Assembly (NCBI RefSeq): GCF_003325475.1
Contig: NZ_CP029495.1
Location: 3,968,001-4,032,000, forward strand
Direction: 5' to 3'
DNA length: 64,000 nt
DNA from: Chromobacterium phragmitis
GTDB taxonomy: Bacteria; Pseudomonadota; Gammaproteobacteria; Burkholderiales; Chromobacteriaceae
Shown: one piece after another, positions 37,257 through 44,567 of the stretch
Numbering within the stretch: position 1 is the stretch's first letter
Layout of the letters: every line of letters begins with the position of its first letter
Translations under genes and position numbers: made by a program
The notes under the pieces: generated by a model
What the model was told of the DNA's origin: nothing
Seen by the model: the letters and a program-made list of their open reading frames with translations, nothing else
The model's database searches: none

Positions 37257-37403
37257 TCAGACAAACTGGACTGGCACGTAGAAATCACGACCGGTGCGGC
37301 TGACCAGCACTTGCGGCTGGCCTTCTATCATCGCGCGGTAGGGGCGCGGCAGGCGTTTCCAATCGTTGAACTTCATCTTGATGCAATCGTTCAGCATTCC
37401 CAT
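37257..37403 (-). CDS. 48-residue conserved-looking companion of the LexA/UmuD-like gene
   Basis: A small gene of 48 residues (MKFNDWKRLPRPYRAMIEGQ in its middle) with a strong AAGGAG seven bases before the ATG. It starts 16 bases after the stop of the UmuD-like gene and is in the same direction, so it is very probably co-transcribed. It is basic and compact with no hydrophobic helix. I do not recognise a named family. The strong start site and protein-like composition argue that it is real. Confidence 0.65.
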   Translation of the reverse strand: MGMLNDCIKMKFNDWKRLPRPYRAMIEGQPQVLVSRTGRDFYVPVQFV

Positions 37404-37419
37404 GGCAATCTCCTTCGCG

Positions 37420-38016
37420 CTAGTCCACTTTGTGGATGACATTGGTCACCACGCCCCAGATATGAAACGATGCGTCTTCCGGAACGGCAATCGGCTGATA
37501 GGCCGGGTTATCCGGCAGCAGGCGTATGCCGGCAGGGCCGCGCTCCAGCCGTTTCACGGTCAGCTCTCCGTTCAGCGCCGCCACCACTACCTTGCCGTTG
37601 CGCGGCTCGCGGCCCCGCTCCACCAGCAACAGGTCGCCGTCGTGTATGCCGGCGCCCTGCATCGAGTCGCCTTTGACCCGAACCATGAAGGTATCGCCCG
37701 GGCGGCTGACCAAATGCGTATTCAGGTCTATGTCGGCTTCTTTCAAGTCGTCCGCGGCCACCGGCGAGCCTGCCGGCACGCTGCCGGCGAACAGCGGCAG
37801 CGACAGCTCGCTCAACTGCGCGCCCAGGGTGCGGAAGTCGAAGGCTTGCGCGCAGTTGGCGGTGCGCCAACTGCGGTAGTCGTCCAGCCATTGCTGCAAA
37901 ATGGGCTTCAGCGGCTCCGGCACCCGCAGCGCGACGGTCTTGTCGCCGCCGAAGACGGATTTGCGGCCGGCGCCGGAACGTTTGCCGCCGCGCTGCTTGG
38001 TTTGATCGGTATCCAT
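37420..38016 (-). CDS. LexA/UmuD-like S24 autoprotease with N-terminal DNA-binding-like region
   Basis: A 198-residue protein. Residues 75-198 are an S24 (UmuD/LexA) domain with nucleophile Ser118 in KGDSMQGAGI and general base Lys155 in ELTVKRLE, 37 residues apart as in UmuD (Ser60 and Lys97). Alignment to UmuD puts the self-cleavage site at Ala82-Gly83. The first 50 residues are basic (KRSGAGRKS, then KTVALRVPEPLKPILQQWL) and resemble a ribbon-helix-helix arrangement, longer than UmuD. No umuC polymerase gene follows. It may be a damage-responsive repressor rather than a polymerase subunit. Confidence 0.85.
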   Translation of the reverse strand: MDTDQTKQRGGKRSGAGRKSVFGGDKTVALRVPEPLKPILQQWLDDYRSWRTANCAQAFDFRTLGAQLSELSLPLFAGSVPAGSPVAADDLKEADIDLNTHLVSRPGDTFMVRVKGDSMQGAGIHDGDLLLVERGREPRNGKVVVAALNGELTVKRLERGPAGIRLLPDNPAYQPIAVPEDASFHIWGVVTNVIHKVD

Positions 38017-38030
38017 GATTTGATTCTGTA

Positions 38031-38051
38031 CAATTTCAAATTGAATTGCAA
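38031..38051 (-). promoter_or_regulatory. Palindromic operator within the promoter of the UmuD-like gene
   Basis: The perfect inverted repeat CAATTT-G-AAATTG (38031-38043) lies 15 bases before the start codon. On the minus strand it sits between a possible -35 box TTGCAA (38051-38046) and an AT-rich -10 region. Such a position suits autorepression by a LexA-like protein. It does not match the CTGT-N8-ACAG LexA site. Confidence 0.5.
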
Positions 38052-38054
38052 GAA

Positions 38055-39690
38055 TTACCGTTCCCCGCTTGCGAGCATGTCGGCGGGAAGCCTGTCCGAT
38101 AAGCGATGAGGGCTGTCGGTTTTCAGCCACAGCCAGCGGTGCGGCTGAAGCCTGGCCAGAAAATCCATGTCGTGGGAAACCGCAAGCAAAGCGCCGCGGT
38201 ATTGTGACAGCATCGCCAATAGGGCTTCGCGGCTGTCTAGGTCCAGATGATTGTCAGGCTCGTCCAGCAATAGCATTTGCGGCGCAGGCGCGGCATAAAG
38301 CTGCGCGGCCAGCGCCACGCGCATGGCTTCGCCGCCGCTGAGTCCGGCGCTCGGGAGGCTGGACTGTCGCGCGCTCAGGCCTAGCTGGGCCAGGCGGGTT
38401 CGCGCGTCTGCCTCGCTTAGAGTGGGGTTGAGGGTCTGCAGCCACTGGCACGGCGTGAGCCGCGGCAGGGCGCGGCCCGCGTGCTGGTCCAGCCAGCCAA
38501 TGGCGACGTGTCGGCGCAGGCGGCCGGATGCCGGCGGCAACTGCCCCGCGATCACGCGCAGCAGCGTCGACTTGCCGCAGCCGTTCGGGCCGACGATGGC
38601 CAGCCGCTCGGGCCCCTCCAGCCGCAGATCGATAGGCGCGGCTGCGCCGCGGGGCAGCCGCAGCGCCTCCAGTTCCAGCGCCGACTTGGCCGCTGGCAAC
38701 TCGCAAGCCAGCGATCTGAGCAGAGGCGGCGCGTTGTCGCCAGCTCTCATCTGCGCTTCCAGCAGGCTGGCCCGCTGCCTTTCCCCGGCCTGCCGCTGGC
38801 AGCAGCATCTTTCCCTGGCTGTGCTGATTGCGGTCTTTTTGCGCGCCGATGAGCAGTTTGCTCTGGTTGCTCTGATCCGCTTGCTTCTCTCCTCGGCTGG
38901 CGCGCTTTTGCTGACGTTCGCGTTCTTGTTGCTGTTGCCGTTTCAGCTGCTTGCCGGCATGGCGTTGCGTCTGCAATAGCGATAGGGCCCGTTCCCGCAT
39001 CTTGCCGCGCTCGTCCAGATAGGCGGCGTAGCCGCAACCGTAGCTGCGCAGGCCTTGTGTCGACAACTCGGCAATATCGTCCATCCTGCCCAGCAGGGCG
39101 GCATCATGGCTGATCAAGACCAGACCGCCAGGCCACTCTCCAAGGCGGTCGCGCAGTCGCGCGCGCCACGGCAGGTCCAGATGATTGCTGGGCTCGTCCA
39201 GGATCAACCAGTCGGCGTCGGAGCGCAGCGCCGCGAGCAGGGCGACGCGCTGGCGCTCGCCGCCGCTGAGCGCCGCGCTGGGAGTATCCGGACTCATTCC
39301 GTTCAGGCCGGCGTCGGACAGCAATTGTTGGAACGAGGATTCGCAATCCCAGCGATCATGAAGCAATTGGTAGTCGCGCTCATCCAGAGAGCCGTCGCGG
39401 ACGCGCCGGAGCGCCGCCAGCGTTTCCGCCATTCCCGCCAGATGCGCGGCGGTGGGGTGGGCGTCGGGATCGATCTCTTGCGGCAGGCGATGGATGCCGC
39501 CCTCGCGCTGCACGCGTCCGGCATGCGGGGCGAGCTCGCCCGCCAACAGCTGTCCCAGCAGCGATTTGCCGCAGCCGTTGCGGCCGACTAGGCCGGTGCG
39601 ATGAAAGGGGAAGACGTGGCTCAGGGCCGGAAAGGGCTGGCTGCCGTCCGGCAGCGCGTATCGCAGCTGTGGTATCTGCAGCAAGGGCAT
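38055..39690 (-). pseudogene. ABC-F ATPase gene interrupted by a frameshift
   Basis: The first half (from 39690, GGAG eight bases upstream) encodes an ABC domain with Walker A GRNGCGKS, signature LSGGERQRVAL and Walker B LILDEPSNHLD, then a coiled-coil linker. After QHSQGK, near 38800, the frame is lost. The second ABC domain (GPNGCGKST, LSGGEAMRVAL, LLLDEPDNHLD) continues in another frame to 38055. Read across a one-base shift, the linker becomes a plausible charged helix (AGERQRASLLEAQ). ABC-F proteins bind ribosomes or give antibiotic resistance. It may be a true frameshift or a sequencing error. Confidence 0.85.
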
Positions 39691-39838
39691 GCGGATGCTC
39701 CATGTTGGCATGGCTTGGGGTCCGAGGGGACAGTCAAGGCCGTGCGCGGCACGGCGGCATCAATGGCGCATGGGAGGAGGGCTCCTGAGTGGATGCGGCA
39801 TGTTAGCCGACATGCTTGCATGGTTGCAATGCCGAATC

Positions 39839-39866
39839 TGGAATAATAGTATACGTTCCATATATT
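39839..39866 (+). promoter_or_regulatory. Inverted repeat in the promoter of the ParD-like operon
   Basis: TGGAA, 12 bases, TTCCA (39839-39860) is followed directly by TATATT, a plausible -10 box, 23 bases before the GTG start. The repeat overlaps where RNA polymerase would sit. Antitoxin-like proteins commonly repress their own promoters through such repeats. The match is by eye only. Confidence 0.4.
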
Positions 39867-39888
39867 AAACGCTTATTGGAGGCGAGCC

Positions 39889-40116
39889 GTGGGCATCGTC
39901 AAGATTTCCGAGCAGATGCACGACAATCTGCGCACCGCCAGCGAGGCGCTGAGCCGTTCCATCAACGCCCAGGCGGAACATTGGCTGCGCATAGGCATGC
40001 TGGCCGAGTTGCATCCGGACCTGCGTTACAGCGAGATTTGCCAATTGCTGTTGCGCGCGAGCCAGGAAGGCGCGAGCTTGGATCTGCAGCGACAGGCGGC
40101 GGAGGCGGCGCGATGA
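39889..40116 (+). CDS. ParD-like (antitoxin-fold) protein
   Basis: A 75-residue protein with a GTG start and a strong GGAGG seven bases upstream. The sequence VKISEQMHDNLRTASEALSR, then INAQAEHWLRIG, is the pattern of ParD-like (ribbon-helix-helix) small proteins. No ParE or other toxin lies beside it. Its stop overlaps the start of a methionine aminopeptidase gene by ATGA, an arrangement I recall from other proteobacteria but whose function I do not know. A repeat upstream suggests autoregulation. Confidence 0.8.
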   Translation: MGIVKISEQMHDNLRTASEALSRSINAQAEHWLRIGMLAELHPDLRYSEICQLLLRASQEGASLDLQRQAAEAAR

Positions 40117-40904
40117 GCAAAGCGGTGATCAAATCCCCGGCCGAGGTGGCCAAGGCGCGCGAAGCGGGCAAGCTGGTGGCGGAATTGCTGGCGATGATAG
40201 GCGAGCATGTGAAGCCCGGCGTCAGCACCGAAGAGCTGGACGCGCGCTGCCACGAATACATCGTCAAGGTGCAGAAGGCCAAACCGGCCAATGTGGGCTA
40301 CTACGGCTATCCCAAGACCATCTGCGCCTCGGTCAATCAGGTGGTGTGCCATGGCATTCCGTCGCCCAAGCACATCCTGAGAGACGGCGACATCGTCAAT
40401 ATCGACGTGGCGGTGATCAAGAACGGCTGGCATGGGGACAGCAGCCGGATGTTTTTCGTTGGCGAGCCGGCTCCGGAAGCGAGGCGGCTGGTGGACATTT
40501 GCTACGACGCCACCATCGCCGGCATCCGCGCGGTGCGGCCCGGCGCGTCGCTGGGCGATGTCGGCCACGCCATTCAGACCATCGCCGAAGGGGCGGGCTT
40601 CAGCGTGGTGCGCGAATACTGCGGCCACGGCATAGGCAAGGTCTACCATGAGGAGCCGGAAGTCTTGCATTACGGCCGCCCTGGCATAGGCATGAAGCTG
40701 AAGCCCGGCATGGTGTTCACCATCGAGCCGATGATCAACGCCGGCAGAGCCGGCACCCGCCAGCTGGGCGACGGCTGGACGGTGGTGACGCAGGACGGGT
40801 CCTGGTCGGCGCAGTGGGAGCATATGGTGGCGGTGACTGATCATGGCTTCGAAGTGCTGACGCCGTGGCCGGACGGCCTGGGCGATTACCCGGCGATAGC
40901 CTGA
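40113..40904 (+). CDS. map: Type I methionine aminopeptidase (ParD-linked copy)
   Basis: A 263-residue metalloenzyme that removes N-terminal methionine. The metal ligands are visible: two aspartates in NIDVAVIKNGWHGDSSRMF, the histidine of CGHGIG, and the glutamates of FTIEPM and WEHMVAVT. VCHGIP carries the substrate-binding histidine. There is no N-terminal zinc-finger extension. Its gene overlaps a ParD-like gene and is not next to rpsB, where the housekeeping map usually lies, so it is probably a second copy. Confidence 0.94.
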   Translation: MSKAVIKSPAEVAKAREAGKLVAELLAMIGEHVKPGVSTEELDARCHEYIVKVQKAKPANVGYYGYPKTICASVNQVVCHGIPSPKHILRDGDIVNIDVAVIKNGWHGDSSRMFFVGEPAPEARRLVDICYDATIAGIRAVRPGASLGDVGHAIQTIAEGAGFSVVREYCGHGIGKVYHEEPEVLHYGRPGIGMKLKPGMVFTIEPMINAGRAGTRQLGDGWTVVTQDGSWSAQWEHMVAVTDHGFEVLTPWPDGLGDYPAIA

Positions 40905-40907
40905 GCC

Positions 40908-41597
40908 ATGGCGCGTTCGGAACGACTGCTGGACCTGTTGCAGCTGTTGCGCCGCTACCGGCTGCCGGTGACGGCGCAGACGCTGGCGGACGAGCTGGGC
41001 GTCAGCGTGCGGACTGTCTACCGCGACATCGCCAGCCTGCAGCTGCAGGGCGCGGACATTGCCGGCGAGCCGGGCATGGGCTACCAGTTGCGGCCCGGCT
41101 TCCTGCTGCCGCCGCTGATGTTCGCCGATGAGGAAATAGAAGCGCTGGTGTTGGGCATGCGTTGGGTGGAGAAACGCGCCGACTCCAGGCTGGCGCGCGC
41201 CGCAGGCAACGCCCTGGCCAAGGTGGCGGCGGTATTGCCGGACGATTTGCGCCGGAGGCTGGAGGACGAAACGCTGCTGGTGGGGCCGGCGGACGGGCCG
41301 GGCATCGCGGTGGACATGGCCGCGCTGCGCGACGCCATTCGTTTGCAGCGCAAGCTGGTTTTGTCGTATCGGGACGTCAACGGCGGGGACAGCCGGCGTG
41401 TAGTCTGGCCTTTCGCGCTGGGTTTTTTCGAGAAGGTGCAGGTGCTGGCCGCCTGGTGCGAACTGCGGCAGGATTTCCGCCACTTCCGTTGCGACCGAAT
41501 ACTGAGATGCGAAAGCGCGGATGAGCGCTACCCGCGCCGCCGCCAGGTTTTGCTGAAGGAATGGCGGCAGCGACTGGGCATCGCCGGTCCGGCTTAG
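40908..41597 (+). CDS. YafY-type HTH/WYL-domain transcriptional regulator
   Basis: A 229-residue regulator. The N-terminal winged HTH (about 1-55: RSERLLDLLQLLRR, then LADELGVSVRTVYRDIASLQ) is of the HTH_11/DeoR type. The C-terminal region (about 135-200) is a WYL-like domain, ending GFFEKVQVLAAWCELRQDFR. It starts three bases after the aminopeptidase stop, so it is in the ParD-like operon. It is convergent with the DJ-1 gene and overlaps it by four bases. It is the best candidate to bind the 20-bp sites upstream of the DJ-1 and VOC genes; that link is an inference. Confidence 0.88.
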   Translation: MARSERLLDLLQLLRRYRLPVTAQTLADELGVSVRTVYRDIASLQLQGADIAGEPGMGYQLRPGFLLPPLMFADEEIEALVLGMRWVEKRADSRLARAAGNALAKVAAVLPDDLRRRLEDETLLVGPADGPGIAVDMAALRDAIRLQRKLVLSYRDVNGGDSRRVVWPFALGFFEKVQVLAAWCELRQDFRHFRCDRILRCESADERYPRRRQVLLKEWRQRLGIAGPA

Positions 41598-42166
41598 GCC
41601 TGTTCGCGGTGCTCGGCGGCGTGCTGCGCTAGATAGGCGTCGAGATCCGCGCCGCCCAGGTCAAGCGCCGCGAGTATCCGCGCCATGAAGCTGACTGGGG
41701 CGGTGCCGGGGGCTGTGATCACGCCGCCATCGCTGATCGCCCAAGGCGTATCCTGATAGCGGGCGGTGCCCGCGTAGCCTGGCAGGTCCAGGCTGTCCGC
41801 CGAATTGGACGTGTGGCGAACCTCATTCAACACGCCGGCTTGCGCAAGCGCCCGTGTGCCGTCGCAGATGCCGGCCACCACCGCGCCATGCGCACGCGCG
41901 GCGGCGACAATGGGCGCGACGTTTGGCGCTTGCTCGGTTCGCCATATGGTTCCGCCGCTCACTATCAGCGCATCCAGCCCATTCAGTTCAATATCTTCCA
42001 AAGCCAGGTGCGGCGTCACCATCAGCCCGCTTGAGGACGTGACCGGTTGGCCGCCGGGCGTGGCGAAGCGCACGTCGCAGCCGTAGTAGACGCGGAGCGA
42101 AGAGTTGACCAGGGCGGTTTCCCAGTCGGAAAAATTCTCGGTGAGGAGGGTGACGGCGCGCTTCAT
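41594..42166 (-). CDS. DJ-1/PfpI family protein
   Basis: A 190-residue protein of the DJ-1/PfpI superfamily. The nucleophile-elbow cysteine is Cys101 in VVAGICDGTRALA, and the start KRAVTLLTENFSDWE has the conserved acidic residue near the active site. The ATG at 42166 has AAGGA upstream; an in-frame ATG at 42181 does not. Family members act as glyoxalases, deglycases, chaperones or peptidases; the exact role is unknown. The promoter region carries the 20-bp repeat site at 42237-42256. Confidence 0.88.
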   Translation of the reverse strand: MKRAVTLLTENFSDWETALVNSSLRVYYGCDVRFATPGGQPVTSSSGLMVTPHLALEDIELNGLDALIVSGGTIWRTEQAPNVAPIVAAARAHGAVVAGICDGTRALAQAGVLNEVRHTSNSADSLDLPGYAGTARYQDTPWAISDGGVITAPGTAPVSFMARILAALDLGGADLDAYLAQHAAEHREQA

Positions 42167-42236
42167 TGGATTTCCTTGCATGCGATGGATTGAACGCCCG
42201 GATCTGGTTCCGGGTCATGCAAGGTAAGCCCCCGCG

Positions 42237-42256
42237 CTGTCAGTTTCTGTCAGTAG
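42237..42256 (-). promoter_or_regulatory. 20-bp repeated site upstream of the DJ-1 gene
   Basis: On the minus strand the sequence is CTACTGACAGAAACTGACAG, a 10-bp-spaced direct repeat of CTGACAG. It ends about 70 bases before the DJ-1 start. The same sequence with one change occurs before the VOC gene at 44486-44505. A 19/20 match in two promoters a little over 2 kb apart is unlikely by chance. Confidence 0.75.
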
Positions 42257-42303
42257 TCCTTCCGGCGCTTTGATGCCCCGAACAGGCGGCTGCGCCGACA
42301 TAT

Positions 42304-42870
42304 TCAAACGGCGCGCGGTTGCCAGCTGGTCAGTTCCGCCCATTGCTCGGCCGCGAGATAGATCAGGTCCACCGCGGGGTCTTTCACGTCCGGGTAGCTG
42401 TCCGGATCGGCCAGGCCTGCCGCCAAGCGCCGTTTCAGCTCGCCGTAAGCCGCAGCGCTTGCCGGATGGGCGCGCAGATAGTCGCGGAACAGCAGGGCGT
42501 AGCGCTGATTGGCCGCGCCCACCCGCCGCACATGGATGTGGACGCGGCGTTCGCCCTCCTGTTCGCGGAAGAAGAACTTGCGCCATTGCTCGCCGACATC
42601 GTCGAATCCGGGCGGCAAGTGGTCGCGGTTGAATGGCTTAAGGGCGAAACCGGCATCGCTCAGGCTTTGGGACACGCTCTCATCCAGTTCCGCCACCGTG
42701 ATCTGAATGTCGATCACATCCTTTGCCGCCAAACCGGGCACCGAGGTGGAGCCGATGTGATCGATGCGCAGGGCCTGGCTTCCCAGCGCGGCGTCCAGCC
42801 TCGCAGCGACGGCTTCGAACTCGTCCGCCCAGCGGGCTTGATGCGCGATGATGGTCACCGTTTCAGTCAT
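42304..42870 (-). CDS. GrpB-family (UPF0157) protein
   Basis: A 188-residue GrpB protein. The signature HIGSTSVPGLAAKDVIDIQ is the nucleotidyltransferase-like motif of the family, and VHIHVRRVGAANQRYALLFRDYLR is the other conserved block. GrpB proteins are related to nucleotidyltransferases; their substrates are mostly unknown. Its start overlaps the end of the upstream GNAT gene by eight bases. The DJ-1 gene follows on the same strand but has its own candidate promoter site. Confidence 0.9.
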   Translation of the reverse strand: MTETVTIIAHQARWADEFEAVAARLDAALGSQALRIDHIGSTSVPGLAAKDVIDIQITVAELDESVSQSLSDAGFALKPFNRDHLPPGFDDVGEQWRKFFFREQEGERRVHIHVRRVGAANQRYALLFRDYLRAHPASAAAYGELKRRLAAGLADPDSYPDVKDPAVDLIYLAAEQWAELTSWQPRAV

Positions 42871-43288
42871 GCTTGAGCAATTCAGAGAAGTGATGGGCGA
42901 CGATGTCCATATTCCGGTTCAGGTAGAAACGGTGGGCGCGGTGGCGCTGCACGCCGGAGTCCAGGTGGATTTCGCCGCAGCCTTCGGCCATGGCCAGCTG
43001 GCGCAGCCAGGCCATCATCGCCGCGCCGTGGCCGCGTGAACGTATGGTTTCATCGGTGGCGAGGTCGTCGATATACAAGCTCTTGCCGGCGATCAGCGTG
43101 CGTTGAAGGCGGAAGCCGGCCACGCAGGCGATGGCATCTCCATCCCGCAGATAAGCCAGTTGATAGCCTTCGGCCATTTGGGCGCGCACGGTTGCGACGA
43201 AAGCGTTAGCCTGCAGATGCGGCCGCAGTTGCCGCATCACGGCGAAGCAATGCTCTATGTCCTGATCTTGCCGGGCGAGTTGGATCAT
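42863..43288 (-). CDS. GNAT acetyltransferase
   Basis: A 141-residue GNAT-fold protein. The strand SLYIDDLATDE leads into the acetyl-CoA loop RSRGHGAAMMAWLRQLA, and HRFYLNRNM is the C-terminal signature. A good AGGAAG site precedes the ATG. It overlaps grpB by eight bases and is the third of a run of same-strand genes with acetyltransferase sequences. Substrate unknown. Confidence 0.87.
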   Translation of the reverse strand: MIQLARQDQDIEHCFAVMRQLRPHLQANAFVATVRAQMAEGYQLAYLRDGDAIACVAGFRLQRTLIAGKSLYIDDLATDETIRSRGHGAAMMAWLRQLAMAEGCGEIHLDSGVQRHRAHRFYLNRNMDIVAHHFSELLKHD

Positions 43289-43351
43289 CGTTTCTTCCTA
43301 TCAGATATGGCTGTACATCCAAAAATCGCGCGAGGGGCCGCGCACTTTGCG

Positions 43352-43720
43352 CTAGCTGCGCAGCAAACCTTCGCGCTGAAAGCCGACGCGTTCCAGCACG
43401 CGGATGGAGCGCGCGTTTTCCGGCAATACGGTGGCCTGGATGCGGGCCAGACCGATGTGGCAGTGTCCCCATTGCAGCAAGCAGGCGCAGGCGGCCGTGG
43501 CGATGCCGCTGCCCCAGCCGGAGCCTTGCCGGCGCTTCCAGTCATCGGTCAGCTGGCCGGCGTAGCCCCAGTCCTCTGCGCGGATTTCCTGAATCACGAT
43601 ATGGGTATGCTCGGGTTTCTTGCCCAGATGGCGAACCAGTGAATCGGTGATGTCCTTCACCTGCGCGGCTTTTTGTTCGCGGGTGGCGCCAGCCGTGATT
43701 TGAACATTGACGTCGGGCAT
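43352..43720 (-). CDS. 4-oxalocrotonate tautomerase-like domain fused to a GNAT fragment
   Basis: A 122-residue chimera. Residues 1-64 are a complete 4-oxalocrotonate tautomerase-like domain with the catalytic Pro directly after Met (MPDVNVQITAG) and ending EDWGYAGQLTDDWKRR. Residues 66-122 match only the last third of a RimJ/RimL-type acetyltransferase: GSGWGSGIATAA (acetyl-CoA loop), then ARIQATVLPENARSIRVLER and VGFQREGLLRS. The first two thirds of a GNAT are missing. A deletion or recombination fusing two genes is the simplest explanation. The tautomerase domain could still work; the GNAT part probably does not. Confidence 0.85.
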   Translation of the reverse strand: MPDVNVQITAGATREQKAAQVKDITDSLVRHLGKKPEHTHIVIQEIRAEDWGYAGQLTDDWKRRQGSGWGSGIATAACACLLQWGHCHIGLARIQATVLPENARSIRVLERVGFQREGLLRS

Positions 43721-43723
43721 GGT

Positions 43724-44206
43724 TCAGCCTTTCTGATGTAAATCTATCGCGTAGAAATATTCGGTGGAGCCATCTTTGTTCACGCCGGTCAACTCGCCTA
43801 TCTTGCGCCAACCAAGGCTGGTGAAGATTTTCTGGCTGGCGACGCACCAGTCCTCGGTAGAGGAAAGCAGCATGCGGCCGCGGGCGGTCTGTTGAATCGC
43901 TTCTATCAATTTTCTGCCCAGGCCTCGTCGGCGCGCGGCGGGCGCGACATAGAGGTATGTCAGCAGCGGCTGGCCCAGCAGGCCGACGGGCTGAAAGCTG
44001 ACATAGGCGACGGGCTCTCCCTTGCGCTCCGCCACCATGCAGCAGGCATCGGCAATTTCCTGCTGTCGGCAGCCGCCCATCTCATCGAAGCGCGCGATCG
44101 ACGCAAGATCATTTTCATTGGCGAGGCGGATTTTGGCGGTTTGGCCGCAATCGGAAGATTGGGCAGGCATGGCCACTGCGGGAGCCAAGCCGTTTTCCTT
44201 GAGCAT
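43724..44206 (-). CDS. GNAT acetyltransferase
   Basis: A 160-residue GNAT-fold protein. LLTYLYVAPAARRRGLGRKL contains the acetyl-CoA loop (RRRGLG), and SQKIFTSLGWRKIGE is the C-terminal signature. The start at 44206 was chosen; upstream in-frame codons to 44287 give an atypical basic leader, and its ribosome-binding site is weak. It is separated from the tautomerase chimera by three bases, so the two are co-transcribed. Substrate unknown. Confidence 0.83.
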   Translation of the reverse strand: MLKENGLAPAVAMPAQSSDCGQTAKIRLANENDLASIARFDEMGGCRQQEIADACCMVAERKGEPVAYVSFQPVGLLGQPLLTYLYVAPAARRRGLGRKLIEAIQQTARGRMLLSSTEDWCVASQKIFTSLGWRKIGELTGVNKDGSTEYFYAIDLHQKG

Positions 44207-44290
44207 GTTTTTCGTCTCTTGATGGCTGTCGCCACTGGATTGCAAGGGTCTTTGCTTTTCTTTCGGCGGGCCAGTCGACACCGGCAAAAG

Positions 44291-44455
44291 TCACTCTTGG
44301 GTCCCCGTCCCGTATTTGCTCTTCGCGGCTTGTCTCAGCATGGCGGGGGATGGGCGCATCCCGTTGGAAACCAGAGACGCCAGCTTGCCGCGGCGGGTGG
44401 AAAGCAATGGGCGGGGAAGAGTTGCGCGGAGTTGGAATGGCAAATGAATTGCCAT
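44291..44455 (-). CDS. Possible 54-residue small protein
   Basis: A short frame beginning MAIHLPFQLRATLPRP, basic, with GRLS-like residues missing and ending in YGTGTQE. GAGAG lies upstream of the ATG. GC at the third codon position is moderate, around two thirds by eye. No family is recognised. It may be a chance frame. Confidence 0.25.
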   Translation of the reverse strand: MAIHLPFQLRATLPRPLLSTRRGKLASLVSNGMRPSPAMLRQAAKSKYGTGTQE

Positions 44456-44485
44456 GCGAATACTCTCATGTTTTAGAGTTGGATG

Positions 44486-44505
44486 CTACTGACAGAAATT
44501 GACAG
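44486..44505 (+). promoter_or_regulatory. 20-bp repeated site upstream of the VOC gene
   Basis: CTACTGACAGAAATTGACAG, a 10-bp-spaced direct repeat of (C/T)TGACAG, lies 62 bases before the VOC start. It matches the site at 42237-42256 in 19 of 20 positions, with the same orientation relative to the gene it precedes and a similar distance. It is a likely operator for a shared regulator. Confidence 0.75.
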
Positions 44506-44567
44506 TTAAAAAGCGTAGCATGACTGCATGCCGAGACGAGCTCGGCGCTCACTCAAGGAGAACAGTC

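Larger units (their letters stand above)
44207..44567. other. Divergent region between the GNAT and VOC genes
   Basis: It contains the 20-bp repeat site (44486-44505) and a short doubtful frame on the minus strand (44291-44455). The region between 44290 and 44460 looks coding-like in composition but no known gene is recognised, so it may be a relic. No terminator was seen. Confidence 0.5.

Noticed and set aside
39889..40116. ParDE toxin-antitoxin pair
   Set aside because: The ParD-like gene is real, but the next gene is a methionine aminopeptidase, not ParE or another toxin.
42215..42586. 123-codon minus-strand frame overlapping grpB
   Set aside because: It is an alternate frame of grpB with Gly/Arg-rich sequence; grpB itself has the conserved motifs.
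44207..44567. Possible small regulatory RNA in the divergent region
   Set aside because: There is no clear terminator or promoter pair, so no RNA gene can be supported.
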